A DNA stretch of 64,000 bases from Romboutsia_E sp900604535 (lineage in GTDB: Bacteria > Bacillota > Clostridia > Peptostreptococcales > Peptostreptococcaceae): positions 227,405 to 291,404 of the forward strand of contig NZ_UWOT01000003.1 of the NCBI RefSeq assembly GCF_900604535.1, in the 5' to 3' direction. Each line of letters begins with the position of its first letter. The stretch's first letter is position 1. Positions 49,201 through 58,377 of this stretch are shown one piece after another. The notes below the pieces were generated by a model. That model was given only the letters and a program-made list of their open reading frames with translations. It searched no databases and was not told where the DNA came from. The translations under genes and the position numbers were made by a program.

Positions 49201-49717
49201 AGATAAATATCTTAAATCAAGTATAAAGAAAGTACTTAATTTATCTAGTGATAATATAACAGTTGGTGATATGCAAAAAATTACTAGTTTAAATGTTCAA
49301 GGAGCTGAAAGCTTAAATGGACTACAGTATGCGAAAAATTTAGAATCATTAAATATAGAATATAATGAAATAAGTGATTTATCACCGCTTAAAGATCTTA
49401 AAAAATTAACAGATTTAAGAGCTAATCCTCAAATAATAACATTAGGATAAATAGATAAAAAGGATAATAGAGTGACAATAGACTATGATGTTTTAAATAG
49501 AAAAGGTGAAAAGTTATCACCAATAAGTTTGACGATAAGAAACAATCAAACATTAGAAGATATTACATTAGATTTATCACAGTGTGTAGATGAAAATGGC
49601 GTAATATCTTTTGATACTACAGACTTTGATTCTGTTATATATAGTGTGTATTTAGGATATGAAGATATTAATGATAACTATTTATCACAAGTATTATTTA
49701 TGTTTAGTAATAAATGA
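43239..49717 (+). pseudogene. Secreted M60-like metalloprotease, third copy, broken in its 3' part
   Basis: A tandem relative of the second copy, with nearly the same signal peptide and first F5/8C domain. The first open segment (43239-48122, 1627 residues) keeps the signal peptide, two N-terminal F5/8C domains, an M60 region with intact HEFGH (H771, E772, H775) and E786, an NPCBM domain (about 1091-1230), and a further F5/8C domain (about 1312-1465). A one-base loss near 48117-48121 shifts the frame and gives an immediate TAG inside the next NPCBM domain. The frame resumes (VASTNKIKLN) to 49450, where an in-frame TAA interrupts the C-terminal LRR-like module. The remainder (49451-49717) follows in the same frame. 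The truncated protein could still be secreted and active. It is preceded by riboswitch copy 3. Confidence 0.85.
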
Positions 49718-49768
49718 TTAACCTTTGCAATATCAAGTAAATGCTATATATATATGAAATATGAAAAC

Positions 49769-49812
49769 AAAAATTGTATTCAAATTTAATCTGGATACAA
49801 TTTTTTTGTTTT
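49769..49812 (+). terminator. Intrinsic terminator after protease unit 3
   Basis: AAAAATTGTATTCA / TGGATACAATTTTT (14 bp, one wobble), followed by a T run. Confidence 0.85.
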
Positions 49813-49949
49813 TGTGTCATTTACCTATAAAAGTATGTCGTTTACGAAGTATTTATAATTTTATAAAAAAGATATATTATCATTAAGATAAGAGGAGTAC
49901 GATCAAAAATATTTATAAAAATAAATATTTTATTAAGGAGAGATAGTAA

Positions 49950-50475
49950 TGATTAAAATAAAAGACAGCGATTTAATGATTATGAAGAGGATACTAGGAG
50001 ATTTATATCCAGAAAATGGAAATACTGAAGAAGTAATTTTATTAAGTAAAGCTATTGATAAAATAATCCCATTAGTGAATTTAGCCAAAAAGATAGAGAT
50101 AAATTTATTAAATTATATGCAGGTATAAAAGTAGAAAATACGCAAGATGTAAATAAGCTTTCAGAAGCTATAAATAAAGAATAGGAAAAAAGAAAAATAT
50201 CATTTCTAGATAATGAAAATATATCAATGATAAATGTATTTTTACATTCACCAGAAGATAGTGAAGTATTTGTAGGGCATGCAGGTATCTTACTACAAAT
50301 AAAAAATGAATTATTATTTATTGAAAAATATGCACCAACTTTACCATTCCAAGTTTCTAAATTTAAAAATAGATTAGAATTAAAAGGATATTTAATGGAT
50401 AGACTTGATAATGATACATCTGGAAATGGTTCATCAAAGCCAATAATAATGGAGAATAATAATTTAATTAATTAG
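49950..50475 (+). pseudogene. Broken DUF4300-like gene
   Basis: An RBS AAGGAGAG and ATG at 49950 begin a reading frame with DLYPENGNTEEVILLSKAID. It runs out of frame near 50090, continues as DRDKFIKLYAGIKVENTQDV, meets an in-frame TAG at 50182-50184 (probably a former Trp codon), and resumes as the C-terminal half VFVGHAGILLQIKNELLFIE, then KYAPTLPFQVSKFKN. The C-terminal pattern is that of DUF4300 lipoproteins. The expected signal peptide and N-terminal half are missing, so this is a degraded remnant. The last 82 codons alone (50227-50475) are open. Confidence 0.6.
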
Positions 50476-50479
50476 ATTA

Positions 50480-50517
50480 AATAGCTACTAAGCAATAAGC
50501 TTAGTAGTTATTTTTTA
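50480..50517 (+). terminator. Intrinsic terminator after the DUF4300 remnant
   Basis: AATAGCTACTAAGC / GCTTAGTAGTTATT (14 bp, one wobble) with a T run on the plus strand. It lies between convergent genes. Confidence 0.85.
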
Positions 50518-50530
50518 TATAATGATTTTA

Positions 50531-51160
50531 TTAAAATTCATATCCATACAAAAATACATTTAATTTAGTATTCAGATAATCTAATGATACTTCCTTTTCA
50601 TTTATTCTACTGAAGTTTTGGCTGTCATAAAATCCATAATTACATCTACTATCTGTAAATAGGTAGAAAGATTTTACATTCATACTTTTCATATAATCAG
50701 ACAAATACTTAACTAAAGCTTTACCAATACCAAGTCCCCTAGATTCTTTTGATACTATAAATAGTTGAATACAACCTTGAAATTGACATTCTTTGTCTTT
50801 TAGAACTTCCTTATATGTATTTTGAATTTTTAAGAATTCTTTAATTAAAGTATGATTTGTTTTGTTATTCATTATTGATTTAATAGAACTAATGTCAAAA
50901 TTAAAATTATTAACAGAATTAATTACACGGGTCTTATCATTCAGAGCACTACCTAAAATAAAACCAATTACTTTACCATTTTTTTGAGCGACCTTACAAA
51001 AAGAAGTATCTAAAATACATTCTTGAAGATACCCACTTAATACAATATTTAATAACGCTTCATCTTTAATAAAATCATAAAATCCAAAAGCTTCTCCAAT
51101 TAATTCTTTGATAGTCTCGTAATCAGATTCTAATAAATCTCTGTATATTACTTTGTTCAT
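50531..51160 (-). CDS. GNAT family N-acetyltransferase
   Basis: A 209-residue acetyltransferase of the GNAT superfamily, transferring acetyl from acetyl-CoA to an unknown amine. The acetyl-CoA binding loop is SRGLGIGKALVKYLSDYM, preceded by the beta-strand CIQLFIVSKE. The C-terminal NYGFYDSQNFSRINEKEV is also typical. Its promoter on the minus strand has a 19-bp spacer holding the MerR-type inverted repeat, so it is the expected target of the divergent MerR regulator. This suggests detoxification by acetylation of a small molecule. Confidence 0.88.
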   Translation of the reverse strand: MNKVIYRDLLESDYETIKELIGEAFGFYDFIKDEALLNIVLSGYLQECILDTSFCKVAQKNGKVIGFILGSALNDKTRVINSVNNFNFDISSIKSIMNNKTNHTLIKEFLKIQNTYKEVLKDKECQFQGCIQLFIVSKESRGLGIGKALVKYLSDYMKSMNVKSFYLFTDSRCNYGFYDSQNFSRINEKEVSLDYLNTKLNVFLYGYEF

Positions 51161-51220
51161 ATCAGTAAAAAGATCCTTTCATTTAATTTATATTTATACA
51201 ACAATTATTGTATAATGATG

Positions 51221-51251
51221 ATAATAATATCTACCCTTAGGGTAGAGTCAA
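51221..51251 (-). promoter_or_regulatory. MerR-type promoter/operator driving the GNAT gene
   Basis: On the minus strand: -35 TTGACT (51246-51251), a 19-bp spacer (51227-51245) filled by the palindrome CTACCCTAAGGGTAG, and -10 TATTAT (51221-51226). Over-long spacers with a central dyad are the mark of MerR-activated promoters. Confidence 0.75.
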
Positions 51252-51283
51252 TAAAATTTAAAATTTAAGAGGAAATAATAAAA

Positions 51284-52108
51284 ATGAAAAAAATATTTTC
51301 TATTGGAGAAGTTTCTAAAATTAAAGGCATAACAATAAAAGCTTTAAGATATTATCATAAAATGGGAATTTTAATTCCAAAGTACATTGATGAATATTCG
51401 GGATATAGACATTATTCTATAGATCAATTTGTATATATAGATATTATAAAAGGATGCAGATTATTGGGAATAAGTATAAAAGAACTTCAAGAAATTTTTC
51501 AACGATGTGATACAGATGAATTACTTGAATTTTTAGAAATAAAAAAACATGAAGCTAAAGAAAATATAAATAAGATGAACAAAGTAATTGAAAATATAGA
51601 TACTCTAAAGACAAGTATAAAACTATCTAAAGAAATAGTATATAAAAATGAAATAGCAATTAAATATTTTGAAACACGTTATATAATAGTTCTACCCTGT
51701 AAGGAGGTAGGTAGTTTGAATGAATTACTTTATTATTCTGATTTAGATAAGTTAATTTTAGAAAAAAATATAAATGTATCTGTGCAAAGAGGGATTATAT
51801 ATAAAATAAATGATAATATAAGTCCAGAGTCTAAATATGTATTCAATATAATTGAAGAATATAAAGACATAAAAAATGATGAAAGCATAAAAATATTGCC
51901 AAAAGGAAGATACTTAACAATGGTTTATGATACAGAAAATAAGGAACAATGTATAAAAAAAATATCAGATTATATAAAGGAAAATAATATAAGAATTGAT
52001 GATATTATAGAGTTTGATCTATATAATGATATTTTTAATACTAAAAATTATAATAGTCAAATTCAGATTTTTTTAGGCAACTATGAAGTAAATTACGAGG
52101 GATTATAG
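51284..52108 (+). CDS. MerR family regulator with C-terminal effector domain (BmrR-like)
   Basis: A 274-residue regulator. The N-terminal MerR helix-turn-helix is clear (FSIGEVSKIKGITIKALRYY and YSGYRHYSIDQFVYIDII). A dimerising coiled coil follows at about 80-120. The C-terminal domain (about 125-274) resembles a GyrI-like drug-binding module (ETRYIIVLPCKEV; LPKGRYLTMVYDT). It is divergent from a GNAT gene whose promoter carries the MerR-type operator. It probably senses an amphipathic or cationic compound (family knowledge; ligand unknown). Confidence 0.88.
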   Translation: MKKIFSIGEVSKIKGITIKALRYYHKMGILIPKYIDEYSGYRHYSIDQFVYIDIIKGCRLLGISIKELQEIFQRCDTDELLEFLEIKKHEAKENINKMNKVIENIDTLKTSIKLSKEIVYKNEIAIKYFETRYIIVLPCKEVGSLNELLYYSDLDKLILEKNINVSVQRGIIYKINDNISPESKYVFNIIEEYKDIKNDESIKILPKGRYLTMVYDTENKEQCIKKISDYIKENNIRIDDIIEFDLYNDIFNTKNYNSQIQIFLGNYEVNYEGL

Positions 52109-52303
52109 TAAGAGATAGAAATACATTTCTTATATATCAGGTAGTAATATTGACATATCAGGTATAATTTGTTATTTTATGAAATATATTATAGTAAAGC
52201 TATATTTAACTTAATATTTAGAAAAACAAAAATATATATATAGATCCTAAATATTTAAGGTAGCTGAACTTATACAGATAAAAATAAATTTGGAGGAATG
52301 ATA

Positions 52304-53218
52304 ATGAAAAAGATTTTATTAGGAACTTTATTATCAGCACTTATACTAACTTTAACTGGATGTAGTACTTCTAAAGATGAAACTGAAAATATTGATAAGG
52401 TATTTGTTTATGGCAGCTTAAGAAGTGACATGTTTAATTATGATGTTTATTTAGACGGCAAAGTTAAAGAAAACAAAAAAGCTACAGTTAAAGGGGAATT
52501 ATTCCATTTAGATAATAAAGGATATCCAGCAGTAGTTCCAGGTGATAGAGAAGTAATAGGAGAGTTAATGTCATTTGAAGATTTTGAATCTACATTAAAG
52601 GAGTTAGATGAACTAGAAGCATATGTAGAAGGTGAAGAAAATGAAAATGAATATAATAGAAAAGTTATAGATGTAACACTTGAAGATGGAAGCATAGAAA
52701 AAGCATATTATTACGAGTATAATCCATCAGCAGATTATAATAAAGATGACAAATTAATAGAAGTTGAAGATGGTGACTGGAAATCATATATGGAAAATAT
52801 AAAAGTTGAAAGAGTATTTGTATATGGAAGTTTAAGAAGTGATATGTTCAACTATAAAACTTATTTAGATGGTAAAGTTAAAGAAAGTATAAAAGGAACA
52901 ATAAGTGGAGATTTATTCTATATAGAAAATAAAGGATATCCAGCAGTAGTTCCAGGTGATGGAGAAGTTGTTGGAGAATTAATGACATTTGAAGATTTTG
53001 AATCTGTATTAGATGAACTTGATGAGTTAGAAGCTTATGAAGAAGGTAAGGAAAGTGAAAATGAATATAACAGAAAAGTTGTAAATGTAAAGATTGCAGA
53101 AGGAACTGTTATAAAAGCGTATTACTATGAATATAATCCATTAGCAGATTATAATAAAGATGATAAATTAGTTCCGGTTAAAGATGGTGACTGGAAACAA
53201 TATATAGAAAATAAATAA
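52304..53218 (+). CDS. Lipoprotein with two tandem GGCT/AIG2-like domains
   Basis: A 304-residue predicted lipoprotein. The signal peptide ends in lipobox LTLTGCS. Two copies of a gamma-glutamylcyclotransferase-like (AIG2/GGCT) domain follow, with a period of 138 residues (VFVYGSLRSDMFNY at 33 and at 171). Each has the YGSLR substrate loop, GYPAVVPGD, and the LDELEAY segment carrying the family's catalytic glutamate. The C-terminal block ENEYNRKV also recurs in each copy. ATG 52304 is preferred over 52298 because GGAGG needs the extra spacing. The domain is usually cytoplasmic; surface anchoring and duplication are unusual. Action on extracellular gamma-glutamyl compounds is inference. Confidence 0.85.
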   Translation: MKKILLGTLLSALILTLTGCSTSKDETENIDKVFVYGSLRSDMFNYDVYLDGKVKENKKATVKGELFHLDNKGYPAVVPGDREVIGELMSFEDFESTLKELDELEAYVEGEENENEYNRKVIDVTLEDGSIEKAYYYEYNPSADYNKDDKLIEVEDGDWKSYMENIKVERVFVYGSLRSDMFNYKTYLDGKVKESIKGTISGDLFYIENKGYPAVVPGDGEVVGELMTFEDFESVLDELDELEAYEEGKESENEYNRKVVNVKIAEGTVIKAYYYEYNPLADYNKDDKLVPVKDGDWKQYIENK

Positions 53219-53222
53219 AAAT

Positions 53223-53262
53223 AAAAGCTGTTACAGATATGATATTTATAACAGCTTTTTAT
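53223..53262 (+). terminator. Intrinsic terminator after the GGCT lipoprotein
   Basis: AAAAGCTGTTA / TAACAGCTTTT (11 bp perfect) followed by Ts. Confidence 0.85.
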
Positions 53263-53478
53263 ATATTAAATTATACTAATATTTTGTTGGATAGATATCA
53301 GATAAAATCAAGTAATTTATGTATAAGGAAATAGATATAAAACTTTTCAAAAATCGATAAATGCTGAAAGATGTCATACGAAAATGTAAATCTTACTTAT
53401 AAGATACTATAATATATCAAAAAAATTGATAAAACTATAAATTGGGGTACATACTGATAGGGAATTAAGGAGACAGAT

Positions 53479-55437
53479 ATGCATACATATATAAATCGAA
53501 TTTATACTTTTATAACTATCTTATTTTTAATATTTATTAATGTAGAGAAAGCTTATTTATTAGAAAAAGATGATATATTATTTATTAGTTCATATAATCC
53601 AAATTTTATTAGTTTTAATGACCAAGTAAATGGAATTACTGATAGCATAGGGAAAGATATAAATCTTAAGATTGAATACATGGATTCTAAGATAGTAGGA
53701 AATGAAAATAATGAAAGAGATTTTTATAACTTACTAAAGTATAATATAAGCAATTATGAAAAATTTCAATCTATTATTGTAGGAGACGATGAAGCATTGG
53801 AATTTGCGGTTAGATACAGAGATGATATATTTAAAGGTATACCTATAGTATTTTTAGTAATAGAGAATATAAAGCTTATAGAAGAATAACTTAAATATGA
53901 CTTAGTATCTGGTGTAAGAGAATCTGAATCTTTAGGTGCAAATATAGAACTAATTACTAAACTTCATAAAGATGTGAAAAATATATATTATAACAGAGGA
54001 TTTAAGTGTTTTAGACAGGGCAACTATTCTAGAAGATGAGGAATATTATAGAAACATAGAATTAAGTATTAATACAATTGAAACTAATGATATGAGTATT
54101 GATGAATTTAAAGAAATATTATCTACTTTAAATAGTGAAGATGGAATTATAACTATTTATCCAAATAATTTTGAAAATGATTATTTGATAGGACATAAAG
54201 AAGTAACTAAACTAATTAAAGGATATACTAGCAATGTACCCATATATAGCACTCTAGGATATAATATCGGTAGTGGTAGTATAGGGGGAAAAGTCATTAA
54301 TCATTATAAACAAGGTAAAAAGCTGGAGAAATAACAAAAGCAATATTAGAAGGCAAAAATGCAAATGAATTATATATATATATAATGATAATGCAAATGA
54401 GTATATATTTGATTATAAGACAATGAAAGAGTTTAAAATAAAAAAGAAGGACTACCTAAAGGTTCAATAATTATAAATGATCCGATGAATATATACTTAA
54501 AAATAAAGACGTACGTATCCCTATTTTGGTATTCACAACTGGATTAATTAGTATAATTATTACTTTGATATTTTACATTATGTATAAAATAAAATATGAA
54601 AAAGAGCTCTTAAGTGTTATAAATGAATCTAAAGAGGTTAATAGATTAAAATCATATTTTATATCCAATATAACTCATGAGCTAAGAACACCAATTACAG
54701 TTATAACATCTGTAATGCAACTTACAAAATCTAATAAATATAAAGATAACTTTATATTAAAAGAGGATAGTGCAAAGCTTATAGATGATAATTGTAATAG
54801 ACTATTAAGATTGGTAAATAACATAATCGATATAGATAAATGTAAATCTGGAAACATAACTTTAAATCTAGATAAAGTAAATATAGTTGAACTTTCAGAA
54901 AGTGTTGTAACATTAATACTTCCATATATAAAAGCGAGAAATTTAGAAGTTATATTTGATACTACAGATGAAGAAATTATGATGAATATTGATTGTAATA
55001 AGATAGAAAGAGTATTACTTAATTTATTATCTAATGCAATTAAATTTTCAAAGAATGAAGGTATTATAAGCGTTAATTTGATAAAGATGAATGATATATT
55101 AAGGATTGTAGTAGAAGATAATGGTATAGGTATTGAAAATTGTAATTCACAGAAAATATTTGATAAATTTGTTCGACTGGATAATACTATGACTAGATAA
55201 AATGAAGGAAGTGGAATAGGTTTATCTATAGTTAAATCATTTGTAGACTTACATGATGGAAAGGTAAGTGTAGAGTCTAAATTAAATGAAGGTACTAAAT
55301 TAAATGAAGGTACTAAATTTATAGTGGATTTACCTATTAATATAGATAATAGAGAATATAAAGAATATAATTCACATGAAATAGTTAATAAATCCTTTCT
55401 GATATATATATTTAATATATTAAATTTTAGAAACTAA
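53479..55437 (+). pseudogene. Decayed sensor histidine kinase with ABC-substrate-binding-like sensor domain
   Basis: Segments in different frames make one membrane sensor kinase. A signal/transmembrane start and an ABC_sub_bind-like sensor (DDILFISSYNPNFISFND) stop at 53887. Sensor continuation lies at about 53890-54334 with frameshifts near 54000 and 54310. More frameshifts lie near 54380 and 54445. A transmembrane helix (54526-54590) leads to HisKA with SNITHELRTP, where the phospho-accepting His is intact, and to HATPase with NLLSNAIKFSKNEG and DNGIGIEN. A nonsense TAA at 55198-55200 precedes the G2 box NEGSGIGLSIV. No response regulator is adjacent. Clearly non-functional as a whole. Confidence 0.88.
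55282..55317 (+). repeat. 18-bp tandem duplication in kinase remnant
   Basis: TTAAATGAAGGTACTAAA occurs twice head to tail (55282-55299, 55300-55317), giving KLNEGT repeated before the C-terminal FIVDLP strand. Confidence 0.85.
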
Positions 55438-55869
55438 AGTTATAATTTTAGAGATAGTTGTAAAATTTATTATAGTGAATATGTAATTAAATCAATAGAA
55501 ATATATACATAGTTAAGGTAGGTATAGCAGAAAATGCTAAACCTACCTTATTTTATTTAAAAAGATAAGTATAAAGTAGGATTATAATTTAAATTTGAAA
55601 AATTATAGAATTATAAAATTTATAATAAATTAAAATACAATTTAATTAATTCAAATAATTATAATTAATACAAAATTTTACTAATTACAACAAAAATATT
55701 ACCATTAACATGCAATATAAGGAAAAAAAGTAAGAATATGATAGGATTTACAAAATAAAATATTTTAATACTAAGCTATTTTAACAATAGAAAATAAAAC
55801 ACAAATTATAGCTGGTATAAAGTAAAAATGTAAAATATAGAAGTTTATTATTTTTGTAGGAAAACTTAT
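55438..55869. other. Non-coding AT-rich spacer
   Basis: No gene is seen. It contains the terminator at 55514-55557 and about 300 bp of very AT-rich sequence before the surface-protein gene. Confidence 0.5.
55514..55557 (+). terminator. Intrinsic terminator
   Basis: TAAGGTAGGT / ACCTACCTTA with an inner TAGCA / TGCTA stem, followed by TTTTATTT. Confidence 0.85.
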
Positions 55870-58110
55870 ATGAGAAACGTAAATGGTAAGAAAACACATC
55901 AATTAAAAAATGTTGGAACTGCTACTGCATTAACAATTACTCTAGTTACATCTAATGTATCTACTTTAGCTTACGCAATTGAATTAGACTCAGATATCAA
56001 TGAAGAAGTAGTTAAAGAATATATAGAAGAAGTCATTGAAGTAGAAGATAATGAGGAAATAAGTGATAAAGAAGAAGTGATTAGCAAAGATAAATTAGGC
56101 ACTGAGGAAATATCTGTTGAAAATGAAGATATTCAAGAGCAAATATTTACTAAAGAAATGAGTAAATCAATAACTTTGGAAGAATTAGAAAAAGATTGGG
56201 AAATCAAAATATATTCTAGTGACCCAAGTATTGTATTCTTAGAACAATATATTGGTACAAATAAAGATATTGTCATACCAGCCGAAGTTGGAGGTAAAAA
56301 GGTTAAGTTAAGAGGTGAAAAATGTTTTTCAGATCCAAATAAAAAATCTATAATAACTAGTATAACATTTGAAGAATCAGATAATGGTGAGAAGGTACAA
56401 ACACCTGTTTCATTAAAAGGTATATTTAAAGATTGTATAGCGCTTACAAGTATAGACCTAAGTGGGCTAGAGACAAATAATGTAACCAGTATGGAAATGA
56501 TGTTTAGTGGATGTACTTCATTAAAAAGTGTGAACTTAGGAGTCTTAGATACTTCCAATGTAAATAATATGTCAAATATATTTAGTGGATGTAATAATTT
56601 AGAAAGTATAGACTTAAGCGGAGCAGATCTTTCAAGTGTAGAAAATATATCAAACACATTCAGTGAATGTAATAATTTAGAAAGTGTAGATTTAAGTGGA
56701 GCAGATCTTTCAAGTGTAGGAAATATATCAAATACATTCAGCGGATGTAATACTTTAAAAAGTGTAGATTTAAGTGGATTAAAAATTTCATCTAAAGTAA
56801 CAAGCATATCGAGTATGTTTAGTGGATTAAATAATTTAGAAAGTGTAAAATTAAATGGACTACAGATACCAAATGTAACTAATATGTATAATATGTTCAA
56901 GGACTGTACTTCATTAAAAAGTGTAGATTTAAGTGGAGTAGACACATCAAAAGTAACTAATATGACAGGTTTATTTATAGGATGTAGTGAATTAACAGAT
57001 ATAAAGTTTGGTGGTGAGTTTACAACAAAATCAGTAAGTCTTATGAATAATATGTTCAAAGATTGCGCTTCTTTAGAAAATATAGATTTAAGTAGTTTTG
57101 ATACTTCAAATGTCGAAAATATGTCATATATGTTTAGCGACAGTTTATTAAAGAAAGTAGATTTAAGCAGTTTTGATATTTCAAATGTAAAAAATATGAA
57201 GGGAATGTTCCGTAATACAGAATATTTAAAAGAGATAGTACTTGGTAGTACATTTAAAACACTATCAGTAACAGATATGTCATTTATGTTTTGTAATAGT
57301 GGAGTAAATAATTTATATTTAAATGAATTTGACACATCCAAAGTAACAGACATGACAGCTATGTTTGCGAGTTTAGATAATATTACTATTTTAGATTTAT
57401 CTAGTTTTAATTTAAATAATAATGTTAAAACAAATCATATGTTTGCAAAGCATATTAGTGTTGCTAGTAATAGTAATGATATTATTGAACATAATTTATC
57501 TGATTTTGAAAAAGAGTTATTAGTTATTACTAAAGATAGGAGATTAAGAGAATACGATTATACAGCAGATGCTTGTTTACCAGTAGGTCCAACATTAAAT
57601 GCGAATGGTGGAGTATTTGAAAATGGTGAAAAAACTTGTTCACTTTTTAATACAAATGTATTAGGAAGTATCAATGAAGCTGATATAGACAAAGAAATAG
57701 AAAATAGTTTACTAATAGTAAAAAATCCTACAAGATATGGGTACAAATTTGTATCTTGGGAAGTTGAACAAACAATAACAAGAGATAAAGCTTCTATTTT
57801 AGATAAATTAAATACAACTTATTATGCTAAATGGGAAGCTATACCAGTTACATTACCAGATGATGTACCAGTTGATACTACAGATACACCAGTTACATTA
57901 CCAGATGATGTACCAGTTGACGATAAATACCAAGAAAGTAATAATGATAATAATGCAACTGAGAAACCAGAGAGTGGAAACAGTTTAAATGGATCAAATT
58001 CTGTAAGTAATGATAATCCACAAACAGGAGATGCAGGTGTCTTAGGGGGAATTGGATTAGGATTAACATCTATATTAGGTATATTTATAAACAATAGGAA
58101 GAAAAATTAA
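55870..58110 (+). CDS. DUF285 (BspA-like LRR) surface protein with NPQTG sorting signal
   Basis: A 746-residue cell-wall protein. A signal peptide (about 1-36, ending AYA) is followed by an acidic stretch rich in Glu/Asp (37-100). DUF285/leucine-rich-type repeats span about 180-520 with a 23-26 residue period (SVDLSGADLSSV, NMSYMFSD). An InlB B-like domain (about 575-655) carries NPTRYGYKFVSWEV and YYAKWE. Two copies of PVTLPDDVPVD follow, then a C-terminal sorting signal NPQTGD at 716-721, a hydrophobic helix and the basic tail NNRKKN. The motif departs from LPXTG and probably uses a class with relaxed first residues. Likely adhesin. RBS GTAGGAAA is weak. Confidence 0.88.
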   Translation: MRNVNGKKTHQLKNVGTATALTITLVTSNVSTLAYAIELDSDINEEVVKEYIEEVIEVEDNEEISDKEEVISKDKLGTEEISVENEDIQEQIFTKEMSKSITLEELEKDWEIKIYSSDPSIVFLEQYIGTNKDIVIPAEVGGKKVKLRGEKCFSDPNKKSIITSITFEESDNGEKVQTPVSLKGIFKDCIALTSIDLSGLETNNVTSMEMMFSGCTSLKSVNLGVLDTSNVNNMSNIFSGCNNLESIDLSGADLSSVENISNTFSECNNLESVDLSGADLSSVGNISNTFSGCNTLKSVDLSGLKISSKVTSISSMFSGLNNLESVKLNGLQIPNVTNMYNMFKDCTSLKSVDLSGVDTSKVTNMTGLFIGCSELTDIKFGGEFTTKSVSLMNNMFKDCASLENIDLSSFDTSNVENMSYMFSDSLLKKVDLSSFDISNVKNMKGMFRNTEYLKEIVLGSTFKTLSVTDMSFMFCNSGVNNLYLNEFDTSKVTDMTAMFASLDNITILDLSSFNLNNNVKTNHMFAKHISVASNSNDIIEHNLSDFEKELLVITKDRRLREYDYTADACLPVGPTLNANGGVFENGEKTCSLFNTNVLGSINEADIDKEIENSLLIVKNPTRYGYKFVSWEVEQTITRDKASILDKLNTTYYAKWEAIPVTLPDDVPVDTTDTPVTLPDDVPVDDKYQESNNDNNATEKPESGNSLNGSNSVSNDNPQTGDAGVLGGIGLGLTSILGIFINNRKKN
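57843..57920 (+). repeat. 33-bp direct repeat (45-bp period) in the wall-spanning region
   Basis: Two identical 33-bp units at 57843-57875 and 57888-57920 encode PVTLPDDVPVD twice. The 45-bp period keeps frame, so copy number could vary by slippage. Confidence 0.85.
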
Positions 58111-58175
58111 TAAAGTTGTATATAAATTTTAAATCATGAATAGAATTTTATAAATTTAGATGTATTATCAAAATA

Positions 58176-58210
58176 AAAACTCATATCTATAATTAGATAT
58201 GAGTTTTCTA
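58176..58210 (+). terminator. Intrinsic terminator after the surface protein
   Basis: AAAACTCATATCTA / TAGATATGAGTTTT (14 bp perfect, loop TAAT). Confidence 0.87.
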
Positions 58211-58377
58211 CTTTATAAATAATTCATATTAGGCACAAATAGGTTATTAAATTAATATTTACATATAATATAAATTTAATAACTCATAAACTAGTTACAA
58301 AAAAGTACCTAATTGAGGCTTTAACTTAATCTTGTTATAGTAAATACATAATTAAAAATAAGGTAGGTATACATAAT

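Noticed and set aside
56599..56760. Periodic repeats considered as a CRISPR array
   Set aside because: The repeats are in-frame coding units of the DUF285 protein with 78-bp period and no unique spacers. No CRISPR array or cas gene is seen in the window.
56133..57353. Long minus-strand open frame (about 406 codons) opposite the DUF285 gene
   Set aside because: It mirrors the repetitive plus-strand gene, has low-complexity composition and no RBS. It is an antisense shadow of the repeats.
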